The notes under the pieces: generated by a model | What the model saw: only the letters and a program-made list of their open reading frames with translations | The model's database searches: none | Told to the model about the DNA's origin: nothing | Position numbers and translations under genes: made by a program | Assembly: GCF_021347895.1 (NCBI RefSeq) | Contig: NC_067136.1 | Coordinates: 2,501,970-2,565,969 of the forward strand | Direction of reading: 5' to 3' | From: Acanthochromis polyacanthus | Lineage: Eukaryota > Chordata > Actinopteri > Pomacentridae | Length of the DNA: 64,000 bases | Part shown: in pieces, positions 27,251 to 38,374 of the stretch | Layout of the letters: each line of letters opens with the position of its first letter | Position numbering within the stretch: the stretch's first letter is position 1

Positions 27251-28440
27251 ATGGGTCAATAGATCTGTTAGGTTTGTTTACCTTCTACAGTGCTGACAAA
27301 AGGCAAGTTTCAAGTTTATGAATTTCTGGATGTCATATCACTCACTGAACACAGGGTGTGACTTTAATCTTGCCATGAGCCGCTCATTGGTTCCCCTTCC
27401 CCAGTCTTCACTTTCTGCATGTTACCATTTTCAAAATGGCCTTCAAATGTAGCAACCTACATATGAAAAATGTCAAATTTGGATAATCATTACAACATGG
27501 ACGTTTCATCTTTGAAGCACAGCTGATTGCCTACAGTGAGGTAGAAAGGAGAGATAAAGACAGATGGTGTGAAAAGCTTTGTTTAATAAGAAACAACAGA
27601 GATATGTGAGTCTTACGTTGAACCTGTTTAAGTATGTATTCCTATTTCATGACAGTTGCCGGACCAAAACAACTTGTGAATGCATCTCTGATAATCCCAG
27701 AAACCATCTCGCAGAACTCTGATGACTGATGTTGATCTGTTTCTTGACATCATCTTCAATTTGTACCGATTTGTGCCACTTCACACGAGAGAGAGAGGAA
27801 GAGCCACATAACACTAAAAAAACACCGGCGGTTTCAGTGAGTCCAGTGACCTTCTGCTACACTACAGTATATTCACTATTTTCCAGAGACACAGTTGCAG
27901 CATCCTCTGCTAACCCAACAGCAAGTAGTAGTTACTGAACGCAACTCTAGTTGTATAAGCATGTGGGGAATAGAATGATTGTTTTTGCTTTGTTTGCTTC
28001 AAAGGTGGATTTTATGTTGCTTATTGTGATCTTAGAGACTGCTACTGAACTGCAACACCAAGAACGCAGAAAAAATAACAATTGATGCCTCATAAACCAT
28101 GATTCAGAGTCACTTGTGCCTAAACTGGAAAAGAGATGTGTTTTCCCACAAAAGGCCCTGAAACAGGTTCCACAGCGTACAGAGATTCAGAATGCCCTAA
28201 AACGGCCTAGACGTTTCAGCAGTGCATAGAAACCAGCTGATGAAGAGAAAAAATTACTTTAGAAATTTTGATTGTAAAATAAAGCATGAAAAATATGTGA
28301 CTGTAGTTGACTGGAACGAAGTCGCCACCAGGATCAGTGTGATTTAGATTACTGCACAGTCTGCAAAATAGCATAGCACCGCTACAGCTTCTTTTTTTAA
28401 TTACTACTTAATTTTTTATTTAACTTCTTGCACGGCATTC
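27251..28440. other. intergenic, nothing recognised
   Basis: No gene or repeat family supported. Confidence 0.4.
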
Positions 28441-28442
28441 AC

Positions 28443-29310
28443 CATGCCGTGTCCTAGTCGTATCAAATACGACAGAGACACACTGCTGAAAATTGGTTCA
28501 CCATATTCTCTGACTTTTATTGCCAATGCATCGTGGCCCAGCAAGATCCTGCAGGGCCCCTCCAACAACAACAAAGGATGCCGGCTGCATTACAGGCCCC
28601 AAGGGAAATGAGCTGGCATTAGGAACAGGCTGAGGCTACGAGCACACTGACCACCACTACCTAGTATCCTGCTCGTGAATGTCCAGTCCAACAAGCTGGA
28701 TAAGCTCAGAGCCAGGATAAGGTACCAGAGGGACACAAGAGACTGCAACATCATCTGCATCATGGAGACATGGCAGACACTCATGATCACAGACCATGCC
28801 GTTCAACCAGCGGAGTTCTTCACAGTTCACCGTATGGACAGAACGGCTGATTGAGGAAAGTCTAAAAGTGGGGGTGTCTGTCTCATGACCAACAACAACT
28901 GGTGCAGAGATTTTTGGCTCTCAAAGTCCTGCTCACTCAAATGCCGGCTTTTCTGGATCCCCCCGAAATTCACCTCCTTCTCCGTCTCAGTGCCGTCTAC
29001 ATTCACCTGCAGATGGACAGGGACACTGCATTCGTCGAGCTACATGAGGCTATCTCCAGCTACCAGGCTAACCACTGGGGAGCTGCCCTCATTGTGACTG
29101 GGGATTTTAACAGTGCCAACCTGAGGAAGGTGATGCTGAAACTTCACCACTAGACGAGACCGAACTTTGGACCGCTGTTATTCTCCCTTCAGAGACGGCT
29201 ATGCAGCAAAGACTCAACCATCATTCAGCAGCTCAAACCATGCCTCCATTCTCCTTCAGCCCAGGTACAAGCAGCAGCTGAAGCTAACAGCCCCAGCAGA
29301 GAGAGAAGTT
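28443..29310 (+). pseudogene. LINE 5' part: endonuclease-domain relic
   Basis: Reading through stops and frameshifts from ATG 28443: KYDRDTLLKIG, then ILLVNVQSNKLDKLRARIRY, RDTRDCNIICIMETW (endonuclease E-T-W), SGGVCLMTNNNWC and, in another frame, VYIHLQMDRDTAFVELHEAI and ALIVTGDFNSANLRKV (GDFN catalytic block). This is the apurinic-type endonuclease of a non-LTR retrotransposon ORF2. Several stops and frameshifts make it dead. It ends abruptly at 29310, where the 3' end of another LINE begins. The 63181-64000 fragment may be the C-terminal part of the same family. Confidence 0.8.
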
Positions 29311-29736
29311 TTATGTTTATTCATTTGGATCCCCATTAGCAACAGCATAAGCTGCAGCTATTCTTCCTGGGGTCCTAAAAATTACAATGACACACAATTC
29401 TAAAAATACAATCACTCAATTAATCAAACAATAAAATATTTCACATTTAAATCAGTTAATCAATCAGACAATAAAATACTTTACATTTAAATCATACTGT
29501 AGTTTAAATAAACATAAAGTGTCATCATAAAATGACACTGAAAATTACAATAGCAAATAACAACAGTTCTTCGTTCAGACATGTATTTCAACACAGAGCT
29601 GGTGATTATATTGCAGAAAGAAACTTTTCAGTGCACTTTTGAATTTTAAATCATTTTCAATTGATGTAATTTCTTTGGGAAGTAAATTCCATTCTTTCAT
29701 ACCTCTCCAAGCAAAAGTTCTTTTTATATAGTTGTT

Positions 29737-32463
29737 TCATATTTTAGGTAAAGTAAATTTGTTTGCAAAGGCATGTCTGGTTGGATAGGAGTGTATGTCA
29801 GAGCTTAACATTAGTTTTTGATAGAGTGTCAGAGGAATTTTTGTTAGAAAAACCTTCCTACACAAACACAGTATAGAATATTTAAGTCTGTCCTGAACCG
29901 TTAGCCAGTTTAATTTTCGATGCATACTTTGAATGCCAGTATAATAATTACAGTGCAGCACAAAACGTGCTGCTCTATTTTGTATAATTTCCAAATTTTT
30001 AATATCATCTTTTGTGCAATTAGACCATACAGTTGGACAATAATCGAGGTTTGACAATATTAGAACCTGCACAATCACTTTTTTTATTTTGGTTGTCAAG
30101 AAATATCCATATCTTCTGATCATAGAAATAACTCTTCCCATTTTGGCACACATTGTCTGTATGTGTTTTGACCAAGATAATTTGTTGTCAACTATTATCC
30201 CTAAAAGCTTTGTTTCATTAACTTGCTTAATTACAGTATCTTTTATTTTAATATTTAATAGAGGATTTTGATTAACAGATCGACTAGACCCTATAATAAT
30301 ACTAACTGTTTTGGATATATTCAGAACCAGTTTGTTGTGGATAATCCATTCAAAAGCTGCATTTAACTCTGCCTGTAGGACACTGTTTAATTCTTCCTTA
30401 GTTGATGCTGATGTGTATATTGTTGTATCATCTGCATACATAACACTCTCGGCCTTAGACAAAGCTAGGGATAAATCGTTGGTATAGATACTATACAACA
30501 AAGAACCAAGGCTGCTTCCCTGTGGTACTCCACATGCCAGTTTTAAAAAATCTGAGTAACAACCATTGAAGAAAACAGTCTGACTTCTATCTGTTAGGTA
30601 GTTGTTGAACCATGTGGTTGCAGTATCATCAAAACCATAGGCCTCCAATTTCTCAATTAAAATTTTATGGTCTACTGTATCAAAAGCAGCTGAGAAATCT
30701 AGCATTATACTGCCAACTAACTTCCTCTCCTCAATGCTTGTCAGCCAGTTGTCTGTCATAACAGTCAAAGCTGTAGCAGTTGCATGCACTTTTCTATAGG
30801 CATGCTGATTAGGAACTAACAATCCAAAAGTACTAAAATAGCTGTTTACTTGTTTGTATACAATATTTTCCATGATTTTACTAATTGCTGTCAGTAAACT
30901 TATTGGCCGGCTATTTTTGCCAGAAAAAGATTTATTTCGATCTTTTAATACTGGAATTATTTTGGATTTTTTCCACTCTTGTGGGCAAATTCCAGTAGTG
31001 AAGCTTAGATTTATAATGTGAGTGATAGCAGGTGCTACTAGATCAGCTGTCATCTTCAAGAAATTAGCGTTCATTTCATCAACACCAGGTGGTTTAATTC
31101 TAATACTCAGAATCATTTTTTCAACTTCATTCACCGTTACTTTTTGAAATTTAAAAGTGCAATTTTTGTCCTTCATTATTTCATTTTGAATGTTTCGGTG
31201 CGATGAAAAATTAGCATTTGGCATTGCTTCTCTAAGTGCATTTACTTTATCAATAAAATAATTATTAAAATAATTTGCTATACTCACTGCATTCGTTAGA
31301 AATTTACCATCAACTTCAATGAAAGTGGGATTAGACTTTTTCTTTCTTCCAGTTAAATCATTTATCGTATTCCACATTTTCCTGTAATCATTCTTATTAT
31401 TTTCAATTTCTTTCTCATAATACAATTTCTTTTTTGTCCTGTTGAGTTTAGTAACATAGTTTCGTAGTCTTCAGTACATGTTCCAATCTTCTAAGTTACC
31501 AGTTAATAAAGCTGTTTCTTTAGCTTGTTTTCTTTGTTTCATGAGTTGCTTCAAATCCTTATCCAACCATGGTGTATTAATATTTTTTACTGTGAACCTT
31601 TTTAGGGGTGCATGTTTGTTTACTACATGCATAAATTTCTTGTTAAATTTACTAAGTGCATTGTTCGAATTTTTTTCTGCAAATACATTAGACCAACTTA
31701 GATCTTTAATATCCCTCTTAAACACATCCTGATCAAAAGTTTTAAAAGATCTTCTGTAAACGATTTGAGGTCCCACCTTGTTCATTTTAGTTTTTCTAAC
31801 TGTGATAACTAAATTATGATCACTAAAAGATACTGAAAATGAAATAGTATTATAGCATAGTTCTGGAACATTGGTAAAAATGTGGTCTATACAAGTTGAT
31901 GTAATGGTACCATCACTTTTCGAGAAAATTCTTGTTGGTACTTTAACTAATTGTACAAGACCATTTGCAGTCGTGGTATCACATAATTTTACTCTCATTG
32001 AACAGCTTTTGGACATCCAATCAATATTTAAATCTCCCATGAAAAATATTTCAGACCCAAAAGTGCTACAGTAAGTCAACATCTCAGTTATTTGAGTCAA
32101 ATATTTACAATCTGCACTTGGAGGACGATAACAGCATCCAGCCAATAGGGGTTTTGCATGCACTAAATGCAGTTGTATCCATATGACCTCAACATCGTTC
32201 CTCATCAGGTCATCTCTGATTCTCACAGGTATATGATTTTGAACATAAAAAGCCACACCACCGCCATATTTATTTCTATCCCGTCTAAAAATATTGTATT
32301 CTTGGATATTCAGTTCATTATCATCATATGTATCATCTAATTTAGTTTCAGAAATAGCAAGTGCATTTAGACTCTGGGACTGTAAAATATTTGCAATTTC
32401 TATTAATTTATTCTTAAGGCTATTTATATTAATATGTCCAATTTTAAAACCTTTAGCCATCAT
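29737..32463 (-). pseudogene. LINE ORF2, endonuclease + reverse transcriptase, one stop
   Basis: A 908-codon frame open except for TGA at 31471-31473 (codon 331). N-terminal endonuclease: INSLKNKL, AISETKLDD (E-T), GGGVAFYV, GDLNIDW and SDHNLVI (S-D-H) within the first 230 residues. Reverse transcriptase: SRPISLL, MLDFSAAFDTVDH (first Asp), CGVPQGSSLGSLL and VMYADDTTIYTS (Y-A-D-D catalytic pair), then a thumb or C-terminal region ending in NLDYCPTVWSNC, AARFVL and SYPTRHA. The stop is consistent with CGA to TGA decay. Otherwise the copy would encode target-primed reverse transcription, so it is a young copy with one disabling lesion here. Confidence 0.9.
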
Positions 32464-32496
32464 TGAGAATTTCTAAACATTGGCAGCGTTGAGTAA

Positions 32497-33270
32497 CTAT
32501 AAGTGATTTTTAGGGATGGTACTGCGGGGATATGTGACTAATTTATCATAATGTAGAAAAGCTATGTCACCTTTTTCATGAGCTTCTTTCAATTTTGGTA
32601 GTAATTCCCTTCTCTTCCTCTTTACCTCATCTGTGCAGTCTTCGTTGATGTAGATCTTTGTTCCTTTAAGATTTCTTGCTCTTTGTAAGACTGCTCCTCT
32701 GTCTTTGTTTTTAAGAAATTTAACCATAATTGATCTAGGTCTTTGATCATTTTCTGATGGCTCTCCCAATCTGTGTGCCACTTCTAGTTTGATATCTCTT
32801 GGAATGAGCAATTTCTCTGTAAAGATTGTTTTGACTTTTTTCTCTGCCTCAACCCTGGTTTCTCCTGGTGATTCAGGTACTCCATCAATTACTAAATTGT
32901 TTTTCCTAGTTTGAACCTTCAGGTACTCCAGTTTGTCAGAGACAACTAATAAACTGTCACAGACTTTTGACAAGTCTGACTGTAAGGAATCACTGTACTT
33001 GATTTGTTTTTCAATTTTTGATTTGATGTCATCCACCTCATTTTGTGTGAAGCTTAGGCTTGATTTTACTTCTTGTAGTTCTTTACTTAGCGTTTCTATT
33101 CTTGTATTTGTGGTCTCAATAATGACTTTCACAAATCCTTTAAAATTCTCCTGTTGTTGTAATAAAGTAGTGAACATTTCTTTCTGTTGCCTGAGAAGTT
33201 CATTTACCTGGACAATAGATACATCAGCTTCCTCCGATTTTTGTTCTGGCCCTTTTTTTTTGGCATTTTA
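32497..33270 (-). pseudogene. LINE ORF1, nucleic-acid-binding protein
   Basis: The readable frame runs from ATG 33177 to 32497 (226 residues). It has a long coiled-coil-like helix (residues about 5-75), then a conserved domain with RKNNLVIDGVPESPGET, FLKNKDRGAVLQRARNLKG and YINEDCTDEVKRKRRELLP, the layout of transposase_22/L1-ORF1p-type RNA-binding proteins. The same frame continues upstream to a lysine-coding run of nine A (33255-33263); an ATG at 33268-33270 lies one base out of frame with it, so a 1-nt loss in the homopolymer may have cut off the natural start. Expected role: RNA chaperone in the retrotransposition particle. Confidence 0.8.
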
Positions 33271-33297
33271 TCTTATTTTTGTGTAGAACTTTACAAC

Positions 33298-33322
33298 TTG
33301 CGCCGATAAGCTCCACAAACAA
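33298..33322 (-). repeat. inner arm of 25-bp inverted repeat around the array
   Basis: acttgcgcc-ataagctccac on + at 33296-33320; its reverse complement, with one mismatch (cgg or tgg), occurs at 35509-35533 on +. The two arms bracket the 42-bp array and the GC-rich block. Confidence 0.8.
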
Positions 33323-33339
33323 TCTTTATAGACTATTCT

Positions 33340-35104
33340 GGATGAGGCTCGCCAGCCTGAAGGTGTAGTAGCCTCCGGCCTGGGTGAAGCTAGACAGCCT
33401 GATGGTGTAGAAGCCTCCGACCTGTGTGACGCTAGACAGCCTGATGGTGTAGAAGCCTCCGGCCTGTGTGACGCTAGACGGCCTGATGGTGTAGAAGCCT
33501 CCGGCCTGTGTGACGCTAGACGGCCTGATGGTGTAGAAGCCTCCGGCCTGTGTGACGCTAGACAGCCTGATGGTGTAGAAGCCTCCGGCCTGTGTGACGC
33601 TAGACAGCCTGATGGTGTAGTAGCATCCGGCCTGGGTGAAGCTAGACAGCCTGATGGTGTAGAAGCCTCCGGCCTGTGTGACGCTAGACAGCCTGATGGT
33701 GTAGAAGCCTCCGTCCTGTGTGAAGCTAGACAGCCTGATGGTGTAGAAGCCTCCGGCCTGGGTGAAGCTAGACAGCCTGATGGTGTAGAAGCCTCCGTCC
33801 TGTGTGACGCTAGACGGCCTGATGGTGTAGAAGCCTCCGGCCTGTGTGACGCTAGACGGCCTGATGGTGTAGAAGCCTCCGGCCTGTGTGACGCTAGACA
33901 GCCTGATGGTGTAGAAGCCTCCGGCCTGTGTGACGCTAGACAGCCTGATGGTGTAGTAGCATCCGGCCTGGGTGAAGCTAGACAGCCTGATGGTGTAGAA
34001 GCCTCCGGCCTGTGTGACGCTAGACAGCCTGATGGTGTAGAAGCCTCCGGCCTGTGTGAAGCTAGACAGCCTGATGGTGTAGAAGCCTCCGGCCTGGGTG
34101 AAGCTAGACAGCCTGATGGTGTAGAAGCCTCCGGCCTGTGTGACGCTAGACAGCCTGATGGTGTAGAAGCCTCCGGCCTGTGTGAAGCTAGACAGCCTGA
34201 TGGTGTAGAAGCCTCCGGCCTGGGTGAAGCTAGACAGCCTGATGGTGTAGAAGCCTCCGGCCTGTGTGAAGCTAGACAGCCTGATGGTGTAGAAGCCTCC
34301 GGCCTGGGTGAAGCTAGACAGCCTGATGGTGTAGAAGCCTCCGGCCTGTGTGACGCTAGACAGCCTGATGGTGTAGAAGCCTCCGGCCTGTGTGAAGCTA
34401 GACAGCCTGATGGTGTAGAAGCCTCCGGCCTGGGTGAAGCTAGACAGCCTGATGGTGTAGAAGCCTCCGGCCTGGGTGACGCTAGACAGCCTGATGGTGT
34501 AGAAGCCTCCGGCCTGTGTGAAGCTAGACAGCCTGATGGTGTAGAAGCCTCCGGCCTGTGTGACGCTAGACAGCCTGATGGTGTAGAAGCCTCCGGCCTG
34601 GGTGAAGCTAGACAGCCTGATGGTGTAGAAGCCTCCGGCCTGGGTGACGCTAGACAGCCTGATGGTGTAGAAGCCTCCGGCCTGGGTGACGCTAGACAGC
34701 CTGATGGTGTAGAAGCCTCCGGCCTGTGTGACGCTAGACAGCCTGATGGTGTAGAAGCCTCCGGCCTGGGTGAAGCTAGACAGCCTGATGGTGTAGAAGC
34801 CTCCGGCCTGGGTGAAGCTAGACAGCCTGATGGTGTAGAAGCCTCCGGCCTGTGTGAAGCTAGACAGCCTGATGGTGTAGAAGCCTCCGGCCTGGATGAA
34901 ACGAGACAGCCTGATGTTGTAGAAGCCTCCGGCCTGGATGAAGCGAGACAGCCTGATGGTGTAGTAGCATCCGGCCTGGGTGCAGCTGGACAACCTGATA
35001 GTGTGATATCCTCCAGCCTGGGTAAGCTATGGGCAGCCTGATGGTGTAGAAGCCTCCGGCCTGGGTGAAGCTAGGCAGCCTGATGGTGTAGTAGCCTCCA
35101 GCCT
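33340..35104 (-). repeat. 42-bp tandem array, about 42 copies
   Basis: The unit gcctgatggtgtagaagcct + ccggcctgtgtgacgctaga + ca is repeated about 42 times with variants (tgtgtgacgc, gggtgaagc, tgtgaagc; gtagtagcatcc for gtagaagcctcc). Because 42 is three times 14, all frames stay open; the minus frame gives a 555-residue ORF of a 14-residue repeat (TQAGGFYTIRLSSV). Variant units gtagtagcatcc recur at 33618, 33954 and near 34962, spaced 336 and about 1008 bases, that is 8 and 24 units, showing a higher-order pattern. It lies about 70 bases upstream of the LINE ORF1 start, so it may be a LINE 5' UTR monomer array. I do not regard it as a protein gene. Confidence 0.9.
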
Positions 35105-35533
35105 TTCAGTTAGCTCTGTGCACCAACTCCTCTGACTCCGCTGTGAACTTCTTTGCTCTGCTTGTCAGCTGTCTCAATTCTGCGGCTTTTTCGGCCCTCA
35201 GTCGAGGGAAGACGGAGCCCCCACACAGGAGGCGAAGCCCACCGCGAGACGAGTCTGAGGGACCAGGCAGTCCGCTCACATACGGAGCATGTTTAGCCTA
35301 CACGCATCGCAAGAGAACAGATGCTTGTTTTCTCACAATCCTGGTGGTACGGGGCTCTGTGTGTGGACGGCGGTCGGGCCGGTCGGTCTTCCTCCCGGTA
35401 ATGTAGAGAAAACAGCCCAAGAAGGAACCAAACAAACGGAGCTGCCGTTGACGCAGAGCGGAGCGGACACGTAGCTAGCGAATAGACTGCGAAACACGTG
35501 GTGTTTGGTTTGTGGAGCTTATTGGCGCAAGTG
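35105..35533 (-). promoter_or_regulatory. CpG-rich block, possible LINE promoter
   Basis: GC- and CpG-rich compared with its surroundings (gcggctttttcggccctcag, ccaccgcgagacgagtctga, cggcggtcgggccggtcggt). It sits on the far side of the 42-bp array from ORF1 and ends at the second arm of the 25-bp inverted repeat. Placement suggests the 5' end of the LINE on the minus strand. Promoter function is inference; no TATA box is apparent. Confidence 0.35.
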
Positions 35534-35710
35534 ACAGGTTGGTCTGACCAATCAGAGGCTGACACTTTTCTGCATTTGCTCCAGCTTCCTTTTACTAGCT
35601 ATGAACATGCTTGTTAGGTCAAATGAAATGAAGCAAAAGCATGCTTTCTGTCCAGTGTCAGCTGGGATAGACTTTAACCACTCTGTGGCCCTCTGAAGGG
35701 TGAAATGGGG

Positions 35711-36259
35711 CAGCCCAATCTCACGAGGATTCGTGAAACTGTCACGTAAGTTTTAGTTTCGGTTTCGTGCGCACCAACACGATTTCGTCATGTTTTTCGT
35801 GCCGCTCACCACGAAATGCGCACCAATGTATTTTAAACGGCGGACTTTTCGTGCCACTCAGAACGTATTTCAAAAGAATGTGTATATTATATTTTTAATG
35901 TAAAACCGTGGCGAATCCAACGCTATATTTTGCATGACATCGTCCCTAAACATAACCCTAACCATAACCATAACCATAACCTAACCATAAGCCGGTGGTA
36001 CACTTACCAATTTGCATAGGAATTTCAAGAATGTCCGGCGGCTGGCGGCCGCAAACGCGATCACACAAGCAGTATACGCCGATGGACAGCTTAGATCGTC
36101 ATGAATCCGCCGGTATAAACCACTTTCAGATGTGATTGCCACAGCGAAAAACATTTCGTGGTGAGCGGCACGAAAAACATGACGAAATCGTGTTGGTGCG
36201 CACGAAACCGAAACTAAAACTTACGTGACAGTTTCACGAATCCCCGTGAGACCGGGTTG
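35711..36259. mobile_element. 549-bp nonautonomous element with 108-bp TIRs
   Basis: The arms 35711-35818 and 36152-36259 are almost perfect reverse complements, beginning CAGCCCAATC and CAACCCGGTC respectively and differing only near the termini. Flanks repeat AATGGGG (35704-35710, 36260-36266), a 7-bp direct repeat (8 with one mismatch if the boundary shifts by one base). Paralogous DNA at 47250-47330 and 55490-55570 reads straight through (ctgaagggtaaggtagggac), showing the empty site. The core has CATAAC repeats (about 35948-35990) and no ORF. Superfamily uncertain; CA-start and 7-8-bp duplication would suit hAT. Confidence 0.85.
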
Positions 36260-36399
36260 AATGGGGACAGGTGATGGATGGATGGATTTGCATGGTTTAC
36301 ATTACATCGTTATGATGGATTGATGCAGCATCTTTAACATGTATTTCATGATGCAAAAAAGCTCAGACAGTCCTGCTGCTGTGACACATGAACTTCTTC

Positions 36400-36495
36400 A
36401 ACAGAGGCAGAAGCATCACTACACATTTAGAGTGAACAGCAGTCAGTGGGTTTGAGACGAGAGATTTAAGGACAATCAGAAACATTGCAGACAAG
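36400..36495 (+). other. putative noncoding first exon of R4
   Basis: Conserved with 16020, 47410 and 55655 (cttcaacagaggcagaagca, tagagtgaacagcag, ttgcagacaag then GTTGGT). Donor after 36495; acceptor of the coding exon ends at 37152, giving a 657-base intron. A nearby upstream phrase tcctgctgctgtgacacatg (36372-36391) is also conserved in the R6 and 55.7-kb copies and may be promoter. Confidence 0.65.
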
Positions 36496-37152
36496 GTTGG
36501 TGTTCTTTAACAACTGACTGATTTTCAGACAACATCCTTAAAATGTACTATTTGTCATCAATGCTGTATTTTCTTTCTTCAAACAACATCGCTGGCGGTT
36601 CACTGTGAATTAACCTCAGCAGACTCTCACCAATATTTCCACAAATTTCACACTGTCTGGTTTACAGTTATTGTAATGAATTTCAAGCTCTCTGCAAGTC
36701 TGTAGTTTGTCTCTGCTGGTTTGTTTCTCTAATTCTGATTTGCAAATGAATTTAATTCAAAGCTTCCATTTCTTCCAGGGACCAGTAATGTAATAAAACA
36801 TTTCATGTCAGGTTCATTTAATTTAAAATGATAAACCACCTTCTGAACATATTTTGGGCAACAGGCAACACAAATTAGAAGTATGATTCCTCAAATGCTG
36901 CAAGTCATAAAATTTTACAATAAAACTGTGTTTCTTTGAAACTGAGAAATCCATCTAAAACATGGTTTGGTATTTATTCATTGACTCTGACACTTTTTGC
37001 TTTTTTGAGAATAAAATCTATAAAACATTTTCAACTTGTTGACAACAGAACAAAGAAACTTTCCAACTGAAACAGCTTTTGTCTGAAAGGTCGTCTTTGT
37101 TACCTTCTATGTACAAGAAGATGAAATATAATATAATTTTTTTTCTCCTCAG

Positions 37153-38031
37153 ACAGACATCATATGCAGCAGACATGTCTGCTAATTCATCATCAACTTC
37201 CAACTTTCTCTATGCATGTGCCAGTGTTGAGGTGAGCACGTACATGTCCTACACCATCACTGCATTGAGAATCTTCCTCCTCCTCCCTCTCTCCACCTTC
37301 ATCCTCTACCTGGGTTACCAAAGGTGGTGGCAACAGCATTCCTCTAAAACAACGACTCACTCTGATGTCTTCACCTACCATGTGGCTGCCATGGAGCTGA
37401 TCTGGGTCTTGGGAATGTTCTGCATCATTGGGGGCACTTACACTAATCACTCAGCAATGGTACTAGTCGGACTGTATCTTTCTAATGTTCCTTTCTCAGG
37501 AGAGTTATACTTTCACATTCTGACCTGTGTGGAGCTCTATCTGGCTGTTGTTCATCCCATCACCTATCGGGGGCTGAAAAGTGCTCGTGGGGTCAGAATC
37601 AGAAACATCTGTACTGGGTGTGTTTGGCTGCTGTGTTTTGGATTGACCGGTGTTTTGATTACAAACTTGCCGAATGGCAACGTGATCTCATCATTGTGCT
37701 TTTTGGTTGTCTCAATAACAGTCATATCTTTTTGCAGCTTGTCAATTCTCTGTGTTCTGATTCGTCCAGGTCCAGGGGAAGGAGGCAGGAAACAGCAGCG
37801 AGTTGACCAATCAAAGCAGAGAGCTTTCTACACCGTCACAGTAATATCAGTCACAGTGTGGTTGTGGTTTGTTGGGCTCCTTGTTTATAATGTTGTGAGC
37901 ATGTCACCTCTGTTTCGCCATCATTTTGGCTGTGTGGTGTCACCTATTGTTGGCTTTTGAATCTGTTGAGCAGTTTGGTGTCTCCTCTGCTGTATCTACA
38001 CAGGGCTGGAAAACTGTCATGGTGCTACTGA
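37153..38031 (+). pseudogene. receptor R4, broken 7TM receptor with lost E-R-Y arginine
   Basis: The acceptor TTCTCCTCAG ends at 37152; ATG 37175 (MSANSSSTS). The open frame runs to a stop at 37958-37960, about 262 residues, ending in CVVSPIVGF where paralogs enter TM7. One base appears to be missing around 37935-37950; in the next frame YCWLLNLLSSLVSPLLYLHRAGKL follows, to a stop at 38029-38031. Independently, the arginine of E-R-Y is leucine (codon 37535-37537 CTC, paralogs CGC), giving VELYLAVVHP. Sequons N4 and N91 are kept. Two separate lesions make loss of signalling likely. The rest of the body is as well preserved as in the intact copies, so loss is recent. Confidence 0.85.
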
Positions 38032-38374
38032 AACAATGAATTAAGACACGGATTGGATTTAAATAAATGAGGCCTGCAAAGTTTGAAAGACTAGATAAAA
38101 GTGATGATGACCTCTAATGTTAGAAAGGTTGGTCGGTCACAGCTTAGGCGCAACTGAGAGGTAGCCAAGACATTCTATGTAGTTTGTTGCTGTGGTGTTT
38201 ACTCAGCTTGTCAGATAGTTAAATTGCTGCTGAAGCTGTTTGGTTGTTGCTGGGTAATTGTGAGGTTGAATTAAACTTGCTCAGGTAGTTTGCATTTTTT
38301 GTTAATCTCAGCATAACTTACAGGACAAGCTCTATTGACATTTCTGTAGAGACAAACTATATAAATGTATAGTG
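38032..38374. other. 3' flank of R4
   Basis: Homologous to flanks of R3 and R5 around 38215-38340. Nothing coding. Confidence 0.45.

Larger units (their letters stand above)
29311..33290 (-). mobile_element. near full-length LINE (non-LTR retrotransposon)
   Basis: On the minus strand: ORF1 (to 32497), a 33-base spacer, ORF2 with endonuclease and reverse transcriptase (32463-29737), about 400 bases of 3' UTR and an end with gctaatggggatccaaatga then an A-rich tail. The tail phrase links it to 296-348 and 58962-61386. The 5' end may extend through the 42-bp array to about 35530. Clade not certain (CR1/L2/Jockey-like group by general appearance). I found no clear target duplication. Confidence 0.88.

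Noticed and set aside
33326..34993. 555-residue ORF of a 14-residue repeat on the minus strand
   Set aside because: The frame is open only because the unit is 42 bp. There is no signal peptide, no non-repeat domain and no start context, and it lies in a probable LINE 5' region.
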